In this document: positions 8,746 through 17,885 of the stretch, one piece after another
Position numbering within the stretch: the stretch's first letter is position 1
How the letters are laid out: each line of letters starts with the position of its first letter
NCBI GenBank assembly: GCA_016872605.1
Contig: VGZI01000003.1
Span: 45,329-109,328 of the forward strand
DNA length: 64,000 nt
Direction: 5' to 3'
Source: Planctomycetota bacterium
GTDB lineage: Bacteria > Planctomycetota > Planctomycetia > Gemmatales > Gemmataceae
Program-made: the position numbers and the translations under genes
The notes under the pieces: generated by a model
What the model saw: the letters and a program-made list of their open reading frames with translations, nothing else
Told to the model about the DNA's origin: nothing
Database searches by the model: none

Positions 8746-9386
8746 GAGAAACAACCACAGATGAACATCGATAAACCTAGCGCGGCTGAGCCGCGACCAT
8801 CAAGACCCAACCACGGATTACCTGATCGCACGGATACGCGATACGGAAACGGCCGTGACCAAGCGGGAACGTGGAGATACGGAACATTCCAACTCTCTTG
8901 TGCTTTCCGCACTTCCTTACTTGGACAGCGCCACGTTTTAGACTTGGTCAACACCCTGCAACGCATTTTTTGTACGTAACTCCTTTAGTAAAGAGCACGT
9001 GCGCGTATTCGTTGCACGCACACACTCACACCCCCCCCTTGCGAAATGCAACGAAACCGGGAACCAGGGTGAGCAACGCTCGTTCGCCGTACGCAGGCGT
9101 CGCAGGGCTTCAAAAGTGGCGCTGTCCAATTGATCTCTTTTCTGAATATCCGTGCCGTCAGTGTGTTCCGCGGTCTCAGATGATCTTGTTGTCACACGAA
9201 GAAATTGATTGATAGCAGTACGGGGGACTCGGAGAAATTCAGAGGACTCAACGGCCGAAGGCTACACGGACTACCGGTTTGCGTCCGCCATGGCAGTAAT
9301 GCGTCTCTCGATATAACGTCATATCCCATTGTCCCCCATGCTCCCCGTGGTTCATGTAGTAGAGGGGCTGAAGTGCTGAGAGACGG
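8746..9386. other. Long intergenic region between convergent genes
   Basis: About 640 bases between the tricorn-like gene (+) and the TPR gene (-). It includes a short palindromic CTAGCGCGGCTGAGCCGCG stretch near 8780 and AC-rich sequence around 9015-9040. Short ORFs here (for example 8871-9212) have no recognisable motif or ribosome site and look random. No RNA gene could be recognised. Confidence 0.45.
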
Positions 9387-10715
9387 TCAGATCGACCCGC
9401 GGCGAAGCTTGGCGGCTTTTTGTTCGTCCGCCTCGGCGGCCTTGTCGTTGCCGAGTTGGCGGTGCAACTCCGCGCGGAAATCGTAGATGCGCGGCTCGTC
9501 GGGACGCTGGCGGATGGCGGCGTCGAAGTCGGCCAGGGCCTTCTCCGGCAACTCTTTCTCGCTGTAGGCCAAGCCGCGCCACAAGAGGCCTTGCCAATTC
9601 CTCGGATCGAGCTTCAACCCAGCCTCGAGGTCTACCAGCGCCTTGTCTAGAATCTTCGGATCGTCCTTTTCCCAGTAATCGAAGATGTGCCACTGCCCGC
9701 GCAAGATCAAGGCGATCGGCTCTTGCGTATCGAGTGCGACAGCTTTGTCGATATCGCGTTTGATGGCCTGGAAGGACGGCTTGGTGGGATCAGCCCCTTT
9801 TCGACATTGGGCATTGGCGCGAAACAGATACCCGCGCGCCTCCTTCGGATCGAGGGCGATTGCCTTGGCCGCATCGGCGACGGCCTTCGCGAAATCGCCG
9901 CGCTCCGTGTGAGCGTTACTCCGCAACAGAAAAGCCTCGACCTCTTTGGGATCGTGCTGAATGACCTTGTCGCAGTCGGCAATCACGTCGAGATAATCGC
10001 GGTTGTTGGTGTTGATCAGCGCGCGAACGAGCCGGCAACTTTTGTCCTTGGGATCGAGCGTGATGGCCCTGGCCGCGTCTGCCAGCGCCTTGTGCGACTC
10101 CCCGCGCTGCATGTGCAGCATCGCCCGCGTTCCGTAAAGCCAGGGGTCGTTCGGATCGATGCGCAGCGCTCGGTCAAGGTCGGCAAAGGCGCGGTCGAGA
10201 TCGTTGCGCTCGGAATAGGTGATCGCCCGGTTGCCCAAGACGCCGACATGCTTGGGATCGAGCTCGAGTGCCTTGGCGAAGTGGGCATACGCCTTGTCGT
10301 AGTCCTTCTTTTCGCCGAACGAGCTGCCCAGATTGAAGTGCGCCTCGGCGTTCTTGGGATCGAGCGCGAGCGCACTTCGGCAATCGGCAATGGCCTTGTC
10401 GAAGTCACGTTTGCCCCGGCGAAGGGCGCGAGCGCGGTGCACGTAGGCGCTGATCTCCTTCGAGTCGAGCGCGATCGCCTTGGTGCAGTCGGCGATGGCC
10501 TTATCGAAGTCCCCCTTCTTCTCATGCGCGAAGCCGCGATACGAATACGCTCGCGCGTCATTGGCGTTGGCGGCAATGACCTTGTCGAAGCACGCGATAG
10601 CTCGATCGAACTCCTTCCGCGCAAGCGCATCCTTGCCCTCGGTGAAATTCGTGCCGCCTCCGTGGGTCAGACCTGCGGCGATATGAATTGCAACCAACGA
10701 AATCGTGAACCGCAT
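9387..10715 (-). CDS. Exported TPR-repeat protein
   Basis: A 442-residue protein made almost entirely of tetratricopeptide repeats, which form superhelical protein-binding scaffolds. After an N-terminal hydrophobic leader (MRFTISLVAIHIAAGLTHG), about eleven 34-residue repeats follow, with the recurring pattern FDKAIADCxxAIALDPK. The start at 10715 is preceded by AAAGGAG seven bases upstream, while the track start 26 codons earlier is not. The leader suggests periplasmic or outer-face location. The gene is transcribed divergently from the PhnD-like gene. The partner is unknown; the fold assignment is secure. Confidence 0.88.
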   Translation of the reverse strand: MRFTISLVAIHIAAGLTHGGGTNFTEGKDALARKEFDRAIACFDKVIAANANDARAYSYRGFAHEKKGDFDKAIADCTKAIALDSKEISAYVHRARALRRGKRDFDKAIADCRSALALDPKNAEAHFNLGSSFGEKKDYDKAYAHFAKALELDPKHVGVLGNRAITYSERNDLDRAFADLDRALRIDPNDPWLYGTRAMLHMQRGESHKALADAARAITLDPKDKSCRLVRALINTNNRDYLDVIADCDKVIQHDPKEVEAFLLRSNAHTERGDFAKAVADAAKAIALDPKEARGYLFRANAQCRKGADPTKPSFQAIKRDIDKAVALDTQEPIALILRGQWHIFDYWEKDDPKILDKALVDLEAGLKLDPRNWQGLLWRGLAYSEKELPEKALADFDAAIRQRPDEPRIYDFRAELHRQLGNDKAAEADEQKAAKLRRGSI

Positions 10716-10875
10716 AATGGGACTCCTTTCCCAGGGCGTCGTGAGGCATCGTAACAAATCGTTGCTCCCGGCGTAAAGGCCGAGTCCCTGCACGCCGGGC
10801 GGTGAACGGACGTCTTCGTTCCACCGTCTTCATAAGATGATCATTCGCCCTTGGCGCAGGAGATGGAGGATTTCC

Positions 10876-11754
10876 ATGAGTTTCTCTACTTGCAAACCGA
10901 TTGCTTGCTTGATTTTGGCATTCGCCAGCGCCGGGCATGTGCAGGCCCAAGAAAAAACGATCCGCCTCGGCATGGCAAAGACGTTTGTCGCCGAAAGGCC
11001 AAAGGGATTCATCGACATCGCCACCGGTGAATTCAAAGACGTGCTCAAGAAAACGACGGGGCTGAACGGCAACCTCGATTCCAAGAACGATGCCATTGAG
11101 GTCGCCGACAAGCTCGCCAAAAAGCAGGTCGACTTCGGCATTTTTCACGCCCACGAGTTCGCCTGGGCGCAGAAGAAACACCCCGGCCTCGAAGCTTTGC
11201 TGCTCGCACCGGGGAAGTATCGTCTGGAACGCGCGTACCTCATCGTGCACAAAACCGACGCCGCCAAGGGAATCGGCGATTTGGCAGGCAAAAAGCTTGA
11301 CGTCGCTGAAGGAACCAGCGAGCCGTGCCGACTTTTTCTGAACAAGTTGTGCCAGGACCAGGCCAAGAAGGCGCCGATGGCGTTTTTCGCCGCCGTCGCG
11401 AAGTCCGAGTCGCCGAAGGATGCACTCGATGAAGTGGCGCGCGGCAATGTGCAAGCCACGGTCGTTGATCGGACCGTGCTCGAATTTTACCGTGAGGTCC
11501 GGGGCCCGGTGTTCGACAAGAACCTGCGCATCCTCGCCGAGTCGCCGTCATTCCCCCCTGCCGTGATCGCTTGGCAGAAAGGCGGCGTCGACGATGCCAC
11601 GCTGAGCCAATTCCGCGACGGCCTGCTCAAGGCTCACACCATAGCCGACGGTCGCGACATGATGAAGACGTGGAACATCGAGATGTTCGAGACTCCGGCC
11701 AAGGAGTACACAGGTCAACTGACGGAACTTCTCAAGGCGTTTCCATCGCCATGA
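10876..11754 (+). CDS. PhnD-family (phosphate/phosphonate-type) substrate-binding protein
   Basis: Periplasmic binding protein of the PhnD/SsuA/transferrin-like superfamily, 292 residues with a signal peptide (ACLILAFASAGHVQAQ). The segments KQVDFGIFHAHEFAWAQ, LAGKKLDVAEGTSEPCRLF and AVVDRTVL-type hinge regions match periplasmic oxyanion-binding proteins. The start at 10876 is preceded by GGAGGA; the longer track start would spoil the signal peptide. No ABC permease or ATPase is adjacent, so it is an orphan here: it may serve a transporter encoded elsewhere or act as a sensor subunit. The ligand cannot be inferred. Confidence 0.85.
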   Translation: MSFSTCKPIACLILAFASAGHVQAQEKTIRLGMAKTFVAERPKGFIDIATGEFKDVLKKTTGLNGNLDSKNDAIEVADKLAKKQVDFGIFHAHEFAWAQKKHPGLEALLLAPGKYRLERAYLIVHKTDAAKGIGDLAGKKLDVAEGTSEPCRLFLNKLCQDQAKKAPMAFFAAVAKSESPKDALDEVARGNVQATVVDRTVLEFYREVRGPVFDKNLRILAESPSFPPAVIAWQKGGVDDATLSQFRDGLLKAHTIADGRDMMKTWNIEMFETPAKEYTGQLTELLKAFPSP

Positions 11755-11819
11755 GTGAGTGCGAATCTTCTAATTTGACAGCGCACTATCACGCGGAAAC
11801 ATTGGCGACGTTGGGCTCA

Positions 11820-11945
11820 TAGCCGCGGAGCGGCGTAAGCCAGTAGCCAGGCTCGCAAGACCCTGGACCTGGCCGATCACGACACAAGCCGCGCAGCGGC
11901 GAAAGCCTTCCCAGGATCTCACGACCCTGGCTATTGGTTTCCGTC
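11820..11945. repeat. Two degenerate copies of an AGCCGCGCAGCGG-type repeat
   Basis: Two related units lie in tandem between the PhnD-like gene and the rhomboid remnant. Each runs AGCCGCG(G/C)AGCGGCG(T/A)AAGCC and then a short spacer to ACCCTGG. The second unit differs by a few substitutions. They are non-coding; the function is unknown. Confidence 0.55.
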
Positions 11946-11982
11946 GCTCCGCGACTCTACCATGGTGCGCTGTCGAACGAAT

Positions 11983-13951
11983 TCACCGCGCGGGCTGCCT
12001 GTCGGCGGCAGGCGCCTTGGCAAGCCGAACATTCTCGAAACTGACGTAAACTGCGATTTTTCCGGCGTCCGGTCCGACGCCGTAGCGGCATTGCACTTGG
12101 TGAATCGTCCCCGTGAATGCGATCGGCGCGCCAACCTTCGGCAATGAAGCACGGTCTTGGTCCACGCCAGCAACGGGCAGGCCGAAGCGGAAATCGGTCC
12201 GTCGGAGGACGAAAAGCGAGGTTTTGCGAGACAGCTCCACATGCTTGGGCATTCCGCCCGAAATGGCCAGTTCCACTTCAAGGTTGTCGAAGCCAAAGCC
12301 CTTTTGAACAGCGATCACTTTCGCGGGCCAGGAGATCACGCCTTTGAAGGTTTCGTTGAACCTGGCTTGAACCGTTCCATCCGGCGGTGCTTTGTCGATG
12401 AGGAATTGCCGGCCCTCCACGTTCACCATCTGATGTTCTCGCGATTTCAGTTCGGTCTCGGTTGGAATGGTCGAATGCGTGGCGAGTTGGACGGCGGTGT
12501 TTGCGAAGTCGTCCGAATCGGTTTGCCAGGCTTTGGGGCTTTTCATGAATGCCAGGATCTGATTGGCCATCTCCATTTCTTGATTGGCCAGCCAAAAGTT
12601 TTGATCAGCGCGCCAGGCCTTGCAACTCAGGTCCAGTGCATCGTGGCGGGCATCCAAGAAACGCATGAACAAGTTCCAGTCTGGAATCGCCGTCTGGAAG
12701 TCCCGAGGCACGCTCGAGTGCGTGTCGAACTGTTTTCGGACGGTTCGCCATGGTTCCAGGCACTCGCGCTCGATTCGTTCCGCGGCATCCGCCGGCGTCA
12801 ACGCCTGGGCGTCGCGCTGCTCCTTGATGGAGTTGTACCTTTCGCGGATCCATTGCTCGGCGTCGGCCAAATGTAAGAAGGCGAGGCCGAAATCCGCATC
12901 CTCGCGCGACGAACTCGGCAAGCAAAGAACGGCGGCAGCGATCGCAAGACAGCCGACGAAAGCCACGCATGATGTTCGCGCGACCTGGCTAATTCGAGTC
13001 CATGGCCCCGCCCCAAGGCCGAGAATCACGCCGCACAGAAAGCCGGTTGCCAGACCTCCGAAATGGCAGGCATGATCGATGTTCGGAACGAACCAGGCGA
13101 TGGCAAGATTGAGTAACAGAACACCGATGACGTCGGTTCGAATTCGGCGAAACACGGTCGCGCCGAGCGCGGCGCGTTGCAACCATGCCAGCGCCATCAA
13201 CCCGCCGAAGACGCCAAAGATGGCGCCGGACGCGCCAAAGCCGCCACCATTCACCGCCGGTCGTGGGCGGACCGAAGTTCGCGCCCCACCGCACCATGTC
13301 AGTGAGCCACGGCGTGTGAAGGGAAACTCCACAGAAGAACATCACGTTGAAAACCGCGAACGTGATGAAAACCAGGAAGTGGGTCATCCCGGTTCGTGGA
13401 TTGAGGGCCAGGACGTTTCGATAAAACTGCTCGATTCGGCCAATCGGTTCGTCATCCGGCGGCCCCGTCAGACCGAGGGCCCCGCGAAGCTCTTCGATCT
13501 GATCGACGCTGAAATTCTCCAAGAAAAAATGAGCACCGCAAGACTGGTGGTAATCCAACGGCGTCGTCGGATCGCCCACTTGCACCCGGTTTACATCGTG
13601 AAAAACAATACGCAGCCAGTGACCGTCGAAATCAACCCGCTTGACGTTTGATCGGCTCGTGAAAAGGCTCCACAATTTGCTGCCGCTCTCGAAGACGGTG
13701 AGCTGGTCGCCTGCAACCTCAAGGCACGCTGGGTAAAGCGCTCGGACGACCGCTCCCCACGCCATGAGGAGTCCCACCGGAATCAATAAAAACCGCCAGC
13801 TCGATTCCCATCCAGGCGGTGGAATCAAACTCAGCGTGCTCGTGAGGAGAACGATCAAGATGGCGTTGGCATAGTGCTCAACGACGGCTCCACGGACTTC
13901 CACGCGCGGGACCTCGTCCGGCGTTTTCACGTCGATCGCAAATTGGCTCAT
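11983..13951 (-). pseudogene. Rhomboid-family intramembrane protease, internally deleted and frameshifted
   Basis: Two minus-strand frames together resemble a rhomboid serine protease. The first (from 13951) has an N-terminal PH-like region with two hydrophobic segments, then GMTHFLVFITFAVFNVMFFCGV and WGANFGPPTTGGEWWRL. The second resumes with GFGASGAIFGVFGGLMALAW (catalytic serine motif GASGA) and DHACHFGGLATGF (catalytic His). The roughly 50 residues that normally join these, including the HxxxN membrane helix, are missing, and the frame changes near 13235-13255. A soluble C-terminal domain of about 330 residues follows. Length and order suggest a deletion within a once-intact gene. Assembly collapse is the alternative. 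Confidence 0.75.
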
Positions 13952-14119
13952 GGATGCGTCTCGCCATTACGGTAGCAGCGCCTACTCTTTTGCCGCACAA
14001 TCGGTCATTACTTTCTACGTCATGCCTTAACAGGCTCCCAGCCACGTCAAAGAGAAAAAACGACCGAATCCGCCCGTCGTCACAGCCACGGCGTGTCATT
14101 TCCGCACATCGGCGGCCGG

Positions 14120-14274
14120 GTGCACGACATGGTCTGCGTGGCCTGGTGCGGGAGGGCGAGGCTCCTGCCGAGCCGGAAGCGACGGGATACTCGTCCGAAA
14201 TCGAGTATTTCGCGGGCTCGCGGCTCGGCAGGAGCCTCGCCCTCCCGTGCCGTTTGCAAACCATGTCGTGCACC
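14120..14274. repeat. 155-bp long-palindrome repeat, copy 2
   Basis: Same length and nearly the same sequence as 1102-1256, with a few substitutions; the outer arms GTGCACGACATGG pair better here. It lies in the 470-base gap between the rhomboid remnant and a small membrane-protein gene; the rest of that gap (13952-14424) shows no gene. Two copies 13 kb apart imply dispersal. Confidence 0.85.
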
Positions 14275-14424
14275 CTCGGCGGCCTTCGGTCCGTGCTTGG
14301 GATTGACTGAAAACGACGCAGATCCCACGACTCCTGGCGAATCGTGTTTGGTCCATTATTTGCGATTGTCACGCCGACGCGACGCACTGGGCTTCGCTCC
14401 GAGTTTTCTGTCTGAGGAAATGTC

Positions 14425-14595
14425 ATGGCTACTGTCACTGACCGAACGACCGACACATCATTTTCCGATGAAGAATTGGACCATCTGCACTCCGATGATC
14501 TGCATGCCGCGAGCCTCGTCGTCGGCTTGATGACCGGCGTGTTCACGATCGGACTGCTCATGTATGCGGCTATCTGCGTGATTGCGATGATGTAG
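14425..14595 (+). CDS. Small single-pass membrane protein (56 aa)
   Basis: Too short for the ORF track. The ATG at 14425 is preceded by TGAGGAAA at suitable spacing. The 56 residues start with an acidic, threonine-rich soluble part (SFSDEELDHLHSDDLHAAS). A continuous hydrophobic helix follows (LVVGLMTGVFTIGLLMYAAI), and the protein ends CVIAMM. The layout suggests an inner-membrane protein with a cytoplasmic N-terminus. No family is recognised and no operon partner is adjacent. The ribosome site and clean hydrophobic pattern favour a real gene. Confidence 0.55.
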   Translation: MATVTDRTTDTSFSDEELDHLHSDDLHAASLVVGLMTGVFTIGLLMYAAICVIAMM

Positions 14596-14661
14596 AGAGG
14601 CACAGCGAGGAGCGGCTAAACGACGAGCGGCTTGCTGGGCTTGCTGTAGCTATGAAAGAGA

Positions 14662-14686
14662 TGGGGCACGTTGGAAACGTGCCCCA
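14662..14686. repeat. Short GGGGCACGTT hairpin
   Basis: GGGGCACGTT and AACGTGCCCC form perfect ten-base arms around three bases. It shares its core with the larger inverted repeat at 26683-26739. It lies just downstream of the convergent baeRF gene and may end its transcript. Confidence 0.6.
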
Positions 14687-14703
14687 CGAAACCGATAGCC
14701 CAC

Positions 14704-15858
14704 TTAGCTATGCTTGGCGCGCGGCAGCCAGTAGATGCCTGCTAATGCAGCCTGTTCGGGCATCTCGCGCGTCGGCAGTACGAAGACTTTGGCGCCGTGG
14801 GTTGCGGCATGAATCGCCGCCAGGTTGGCCAAATCCTCGTCGCCGTTCGCGGCATGGGGATGAACGGTCACTTCGTTGCTGGCAGGATTCCATTCGCCCC
14901 AGGTCTCACGATCGCCGGCGACCATCAGGGCCTCGAGCCGGCCTTCGCATGCCGCTCGCACCGTTTCAACTGGCTCATGACAGGTGCGCCCGGTTCCCGC
15001 CAGCGCTACAAACTGGCCGCGCACCGCATGCAGCGGCTGCTCGAAGCGATCCGCAACGACCTTCCACGCTCGCTCATGCAGCTCGCGCATCGTCCAGCGC
15101 TCAGGATTGCCCGGAATCCCGTGGTCCATCAGATTCGGATAATGGTTCGCTTTGCGATAGATCGGCCAAAGGTACTCGACGCCCGCCAGAATCAACGGCG
15201 CTTTTTCGGGCAAATAGTCGCGCAGGCCTCGATCGATCCGCTGGAAATAAACCAAGAGATCGTCCTTGGCCGTATCGATGCCCACGCCCTGCCCGTGATA
15301 AATCGTGGCCCAGTGCCCACCGATGTTGTGGGAATGAAACTCCAGCGGTTCATCGCGATCGTGCAGCCGAAGCGCCTCGGCAAGGCTGGTCGGCATGGTC
15401 TTCAGCTCGACTTCCCGCAGTGCGCCGGCATCGCCTTCCCACAGGTGAATCCGCTTCGGGCTCAGACCGAGCACGAAAAACTTCGCTTCCCGGTCCAGCA
15501 GGCTCAACAGCGGCTTGACGAAAAACCGTTCCCCCACAATCACGCGCGGAGCAATCGGTTTGCGAAGCCGATACCAGCGCATCGCGCTCGGCGTCATGAA
15601 GACGGCCAAGCCTTCACTGGTGCCTCGCCAGAACTCGAGATCGTTGTACAAATGCTTGGCGGGCCGAAACATCTTCTTGACCCCGTCTTCGTTCAGCCCC
15701 TTCTTGACGACGATCTCTTCCGCCTCGGCAATCAGGTTCTTGAACTGAATCGGATCCTGCTCGGCGCCTCCCGGCCGCGTCGGCTGGTAAAGCGACACAC
15801 ACGGCCTTCCGGAGAGAGCCAATAGCAACTTGAGGTCTTTGGCGGTGAAGGTATTCAT
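14704..15858 (-). CDS. baeRF-domain (eRF1-like) protein
   Basis: A 384-residue protein resembling bacterial archaeo-eukaryotic release factor-like (baeRF) proteins, which share a fold with eRF1/Pelota and are thought to act on ribosomes or in stress. The N-terminus MNTFTAKDLKLLLALSGRPC and the central YHGQGVGIDTAKDDLLVYFQ and LAGVEYLWPIYRKANHY segments fit this group. A C-terminal region (VAGDRETWGEWNPASNEVTVH) precedes a terminal domain. AAAGGAG precedes the ATG. A universal stress protein gene lies upstream on the same strand, which may place both in a stress regulon. The family assignment is from memory of sequence style, so it is moderately sure; the function is open. Confidence 0.65.
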   Translation of the reverse strand: MNTFTAKDLKLLLALSGRPCVSLYQPTRPGGAEQDPIQFKNLIAEAEEIVVKKGLNEDGVKKMFRPAKHLYNDLEFWRGTSEGLAVFMTPSAMRWYRLRKPIAPRVIVGERFFVKPLLSLLDREAKFFVLGLSPKRIHLWEGDAGALREVELKTMPTSLAEALRLHDRDEPLEFHSHNIGGHWATIYHGQGVGIDTAKDDLLVYFQRIDRGLRDYLPEKAPLILAGVEYLWPIYRKANHYPNLMDHGIPGNPERWTMRELHERAWKVVADRFEQPLHAVRGQFVALAGTGRTCHEPVETVRAACEGRLEALMVAGDRETWGEWNPASNEVTVHPHAANGDEDLANLAAIHAATHGAKVFVLPTREMPEQAALAGIYWLPRAKHS

Positions 15859-15938
15859 ATGCAGCTCCTTTCCAGAGATCAGGCGTCAGGGGGCAGGGAT
15901 CAGGAATCCGGTGTCACTGTCAGGGATGATTTAAGGGC

Positions 15939-15980
15939 CTGACTTCTGACTCCTGACTCCTGGTCCCTGACTCCTGACTC
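15939..15980. repeat. TGACTCC-type short tandem repeat
   Basis: Consecutive heptamers close to CTGACTC (CTGACTTCTGACTCCTGACT and onward) lie between the universal stress gene and baeRF. A complementary GTCAGGG-rich stretch at about 15885-15900 can pair with them. It probably forms a hairpin in the intercistronic region. Confidence 0.6.
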
Positions 15981-16458
15981 ACAGCATCGCCGTCTCGGGC
16001 ATCTCTTCCGCGGGCGTCATCGTGCTCACGTCCACGGCTGCTCGAACGGTGAGCACCGGGCACGGCGCTCGACGGAGAACCTCCTCGGCGAAGCTGCCCA
16101 TCACAAAGCGCGTCAGTCCGGTTCGACCCGAGGTACCCATCACGACCAGGTCGGCGTTAGTTTCCTCCGCGGTCTCACTGATCACCGTGGATGGGTCGCC
16201 TTCGAGCAAGCGATACTCGATGGTCACACGCGGCGATGGCGAGCGGAGGGCCTGCAACCGCTTCATCGCTTCCCCTTTGTCCTCCTCCGGACCGACGTAC
16301 GCGCCGGCTTCGCTGAACGCGACCGCCTGCGGCTCCACGACGTGCACCGCGATAATCCGTGCATGATAGTCTCGCGCAAGCGCGCCCGCGACTTCGAAGG
16401 CAACCTTCGACGCCGGCGAAAAATCCGTGGCGAACACAATCGTCTTGAATGGCAACAT
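15979..16458 (-). CDS. Universal stress protein (UspA family)
   Basis: Cytosolic nucleotide-binding stress protein of 159 residues. The N-terminal FKTIVFATDFSPASKVAF strand and the C-terminal ATP-loop VVMGTSGRTGLTRFVMGS (the G-2x-G-9x-G(S/T) signature of ATP-binding Usp proteins) are intact, followed by VLRRAPCPVLTVR. The start at 16458 has GGAGG seven bases upstream; the track start 18 codons upstream is less likely because that GGAGG would then be inside the gene. It shares a strand with the downstream baeRF gene. Its exact role is unknown. Confidence 0.93.
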   Translation of the reverse strand: MLPFKTIVFATDFSPASKVAFEVAGALARDYHARIIAVHVVEPQAVAFSEAGAYVGPEEDKGEAMKRLQALRSPSPRVTIEYRLLEGDPSTVISETAEETNADLVVMGTSGRTGLTRFVMGSFAEEVLRRAPCPVLTVRAAVDVSTMTPAEEMPETAML

Positions 16459-16807
16459 GGTTTGGCCCTCCATTAAGATTTCAACTTTTTCCAATCGCAA
16501 ACATGATGCCAATCAGAATTGCCGATCGTTGTTGCAAATCACCGCCGTTTTGGAGTCGAAATTACCTAATCACGCCTCTGGCGCTGGGCGAGCAAGGCAC
16601 ACCCTTGTGCGGATCAGCCCGTTTTTCGCGCCGCCCCGACACGAATCTGCGTAATTTCTTCCGATTCTGAGGCACAAATGCTGGTAGGACAGGTGTGCGG
16701 ATTACGCAGCTATCCAAGGTGCGAGGCAAGGTACGCCCGATACTCTGGAATACACCACGGCGCCGCCACCTCTGCGTTCCAATGGGTTAGCATGGACGGA
16801 GCTTCAC
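16459..16807. other. Divergent promoter region
   Basis: About 350 bases between the divergently transcribed usp (-) and outer-membrane gene (+). The part near usp (about 16480-16570) is noticeably more AT-rich than the surroundings, as expected for promoters. No specific promoter boxes or operator could be assigned, and no gene was seen. Confidence 0.45.
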
Positions 16808-17827
16808 ATGGGCAACCGTTTGCTCATCGGCGCGGTCGTTCTCGCATTCGGCATGATAGCGTCGCGTGGATCGGCCGATCCGCCGAGCGACGGACCGTCC
16901 AACCGTGGCGTCCTGCTGCCGCCACAGGCGTTTGATGACACCGCCAAGCGGCCCAACTCGGAACGCGAACGGCACGGCGAGTGGTCCATCAACGGCGGGG
17001 TGTATCTCGTCACTCCGGTTTTCGGGACCAATCCCGCCTTCCTTGTAACCAGTGGGCAGGGCAATGTCTCGCGCCAGGTTGATTTCGATCAACATCTGCA
17101 GGTCGCGCCGTTTCTCGCGCTCGGCTATGTCAGCGAGCGCGGCTGGGGGCTGCGCGGCCGATGTTTTCAGTACGATCACGGCAACTCCATCGACCATGTC
17201 GCGGCGCCTGGCGAGACCGTCACCGGGATCTCCGCGTTCGCTCCGGGTCGTGCGGCGACGGCGGGCACAATTCTCGCTTCCAGCAATCTTGCCGTCAACG
17301 TGCTCGACATCGAAGCGACGTGCAGCATCGACTCGGCCAAGTGGTCACACCTTTTGGGCATCGGTGTGCGCTACGCTCATATGAGCCAGGACTATCGGGC
17401 CACGGTTTTCAACACCAAGACGTTCATCGATCTGACAAGCGGGCACAATCTGAACGGCGTCGGGCCGGCGTTTTCACTCGAGACCAAACGGCGCGTCGGG
17501 GAGTCGGGGTTTGCCATCTACGGTCAGCTTCACGGCGCCGTCCTGTTCGGTCGCGCCAAGGAGATGCAGGCCGCTGTGATCAATGGACTCCCGATGGAGT
17601 TCTCACGTCGTCATACCGATGTGCTACCGGTCGGTGAGCTTGAAGCGGGTCTTGAGTATGAGCGAAATGTCGGACGCGTAAAGGTGTTCGGACAGGCGGG
17701 ATTTCAAGGGCAGGCCTGGTGGGGCGGCGGCAACGCCAGCAACCTCGATCCGGTCGGGTTCTCGTCGGCGGCCAACAACAATTTCGGTTTCGTTGGCGCC
17801 GCCCTGCGCGTCGGCGTGCGCTACTAA
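16808..17827 (+). CDS. Outer-membrane beta-barrel protein (Lpg1974-like)
   Basis: A 339-residue protein with a signal peptide (LIGAVVLAFGMIASRGSA) and alternating amphipathic strands typical of an outer-membrane barrel: WSINGGVYLVTPVFGTNPAF, LALGYVSERGWGLRGRCFQ, LLGIGVRYAHMSQDYRA. It has a terminal aromatic residue (RVGVRY) as expected for BAM-dependent insertion. The overall style resembles the Lpg1974 pore-forming family, which is expanded in planctomycetes. ACGGAG lies six bases before the ATG. A strong hairpin follows the stop. Barrel topology is well supported; the family name is less certain. Confidence 0.7.
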   Translation: MGNRLLIGAVVLAFGMIASRGSADPPSDGPSNRGVLLPPQAFDDTAKRPNSERERHGEWSINGGVYLVTPVFGTNPAFLVTSGQGNVSRQVDFDQHLQVAPFLALGYVSERGWGLRGRCFQYDHGNSIDHVAAPGETVTGISAFAPGRAATAGTILASSNLAVNVLDIEATCSIDSAKWSHLLGIGVRYAHMSQDYRATVFNTKTFIDLTSGHNLNGVGPAFSLETKRRVGESGFAIYGQLHGAVLFGRAKEMQAAVINGLPMEFSRRHTDVLPVGELEAGLEYERNVGRVKVFGQAGFQGQAWWGGGNASNLDPVGFSSAANNNFGFVGAALRVGVRY

Positions 17828-17831
17828 CCGC

Positions 17832-17879
17832 GCTTGCGTTTAGCGTTCGCACGGGGCCATGCGAACGCTAAACGCAAGC
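17832..17879. terminator. Perfect 20-bp-stem hairpin between convergent genes
   Basis: GCTTGCGTTTAGCGTTCGCA and its exact complement are separated by eight bases. It lies 4 bases after the outer-membrane gene and 6 bases before the end of the DUF1080 gene. It has no T-run. It probably acts as a bidirectional transcript end or RNA stabiliser, and belongs to the palindrome families of this genome. Confidence 0.75.
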
Positions 17880-17885
17880 TGTGAA

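Noticed and set aside
8871-9212. 113-codon ORF in the gap 8746-9386
   Set aside because: Low-complexity composition (His/Thr/Pro runs from AC-rich DNA) and no motif.
9687-10754. 355-codon plus-strand ORF
   Set aside because: Regular repeats are the antisense of the TPR units, not an independent repeat protein.
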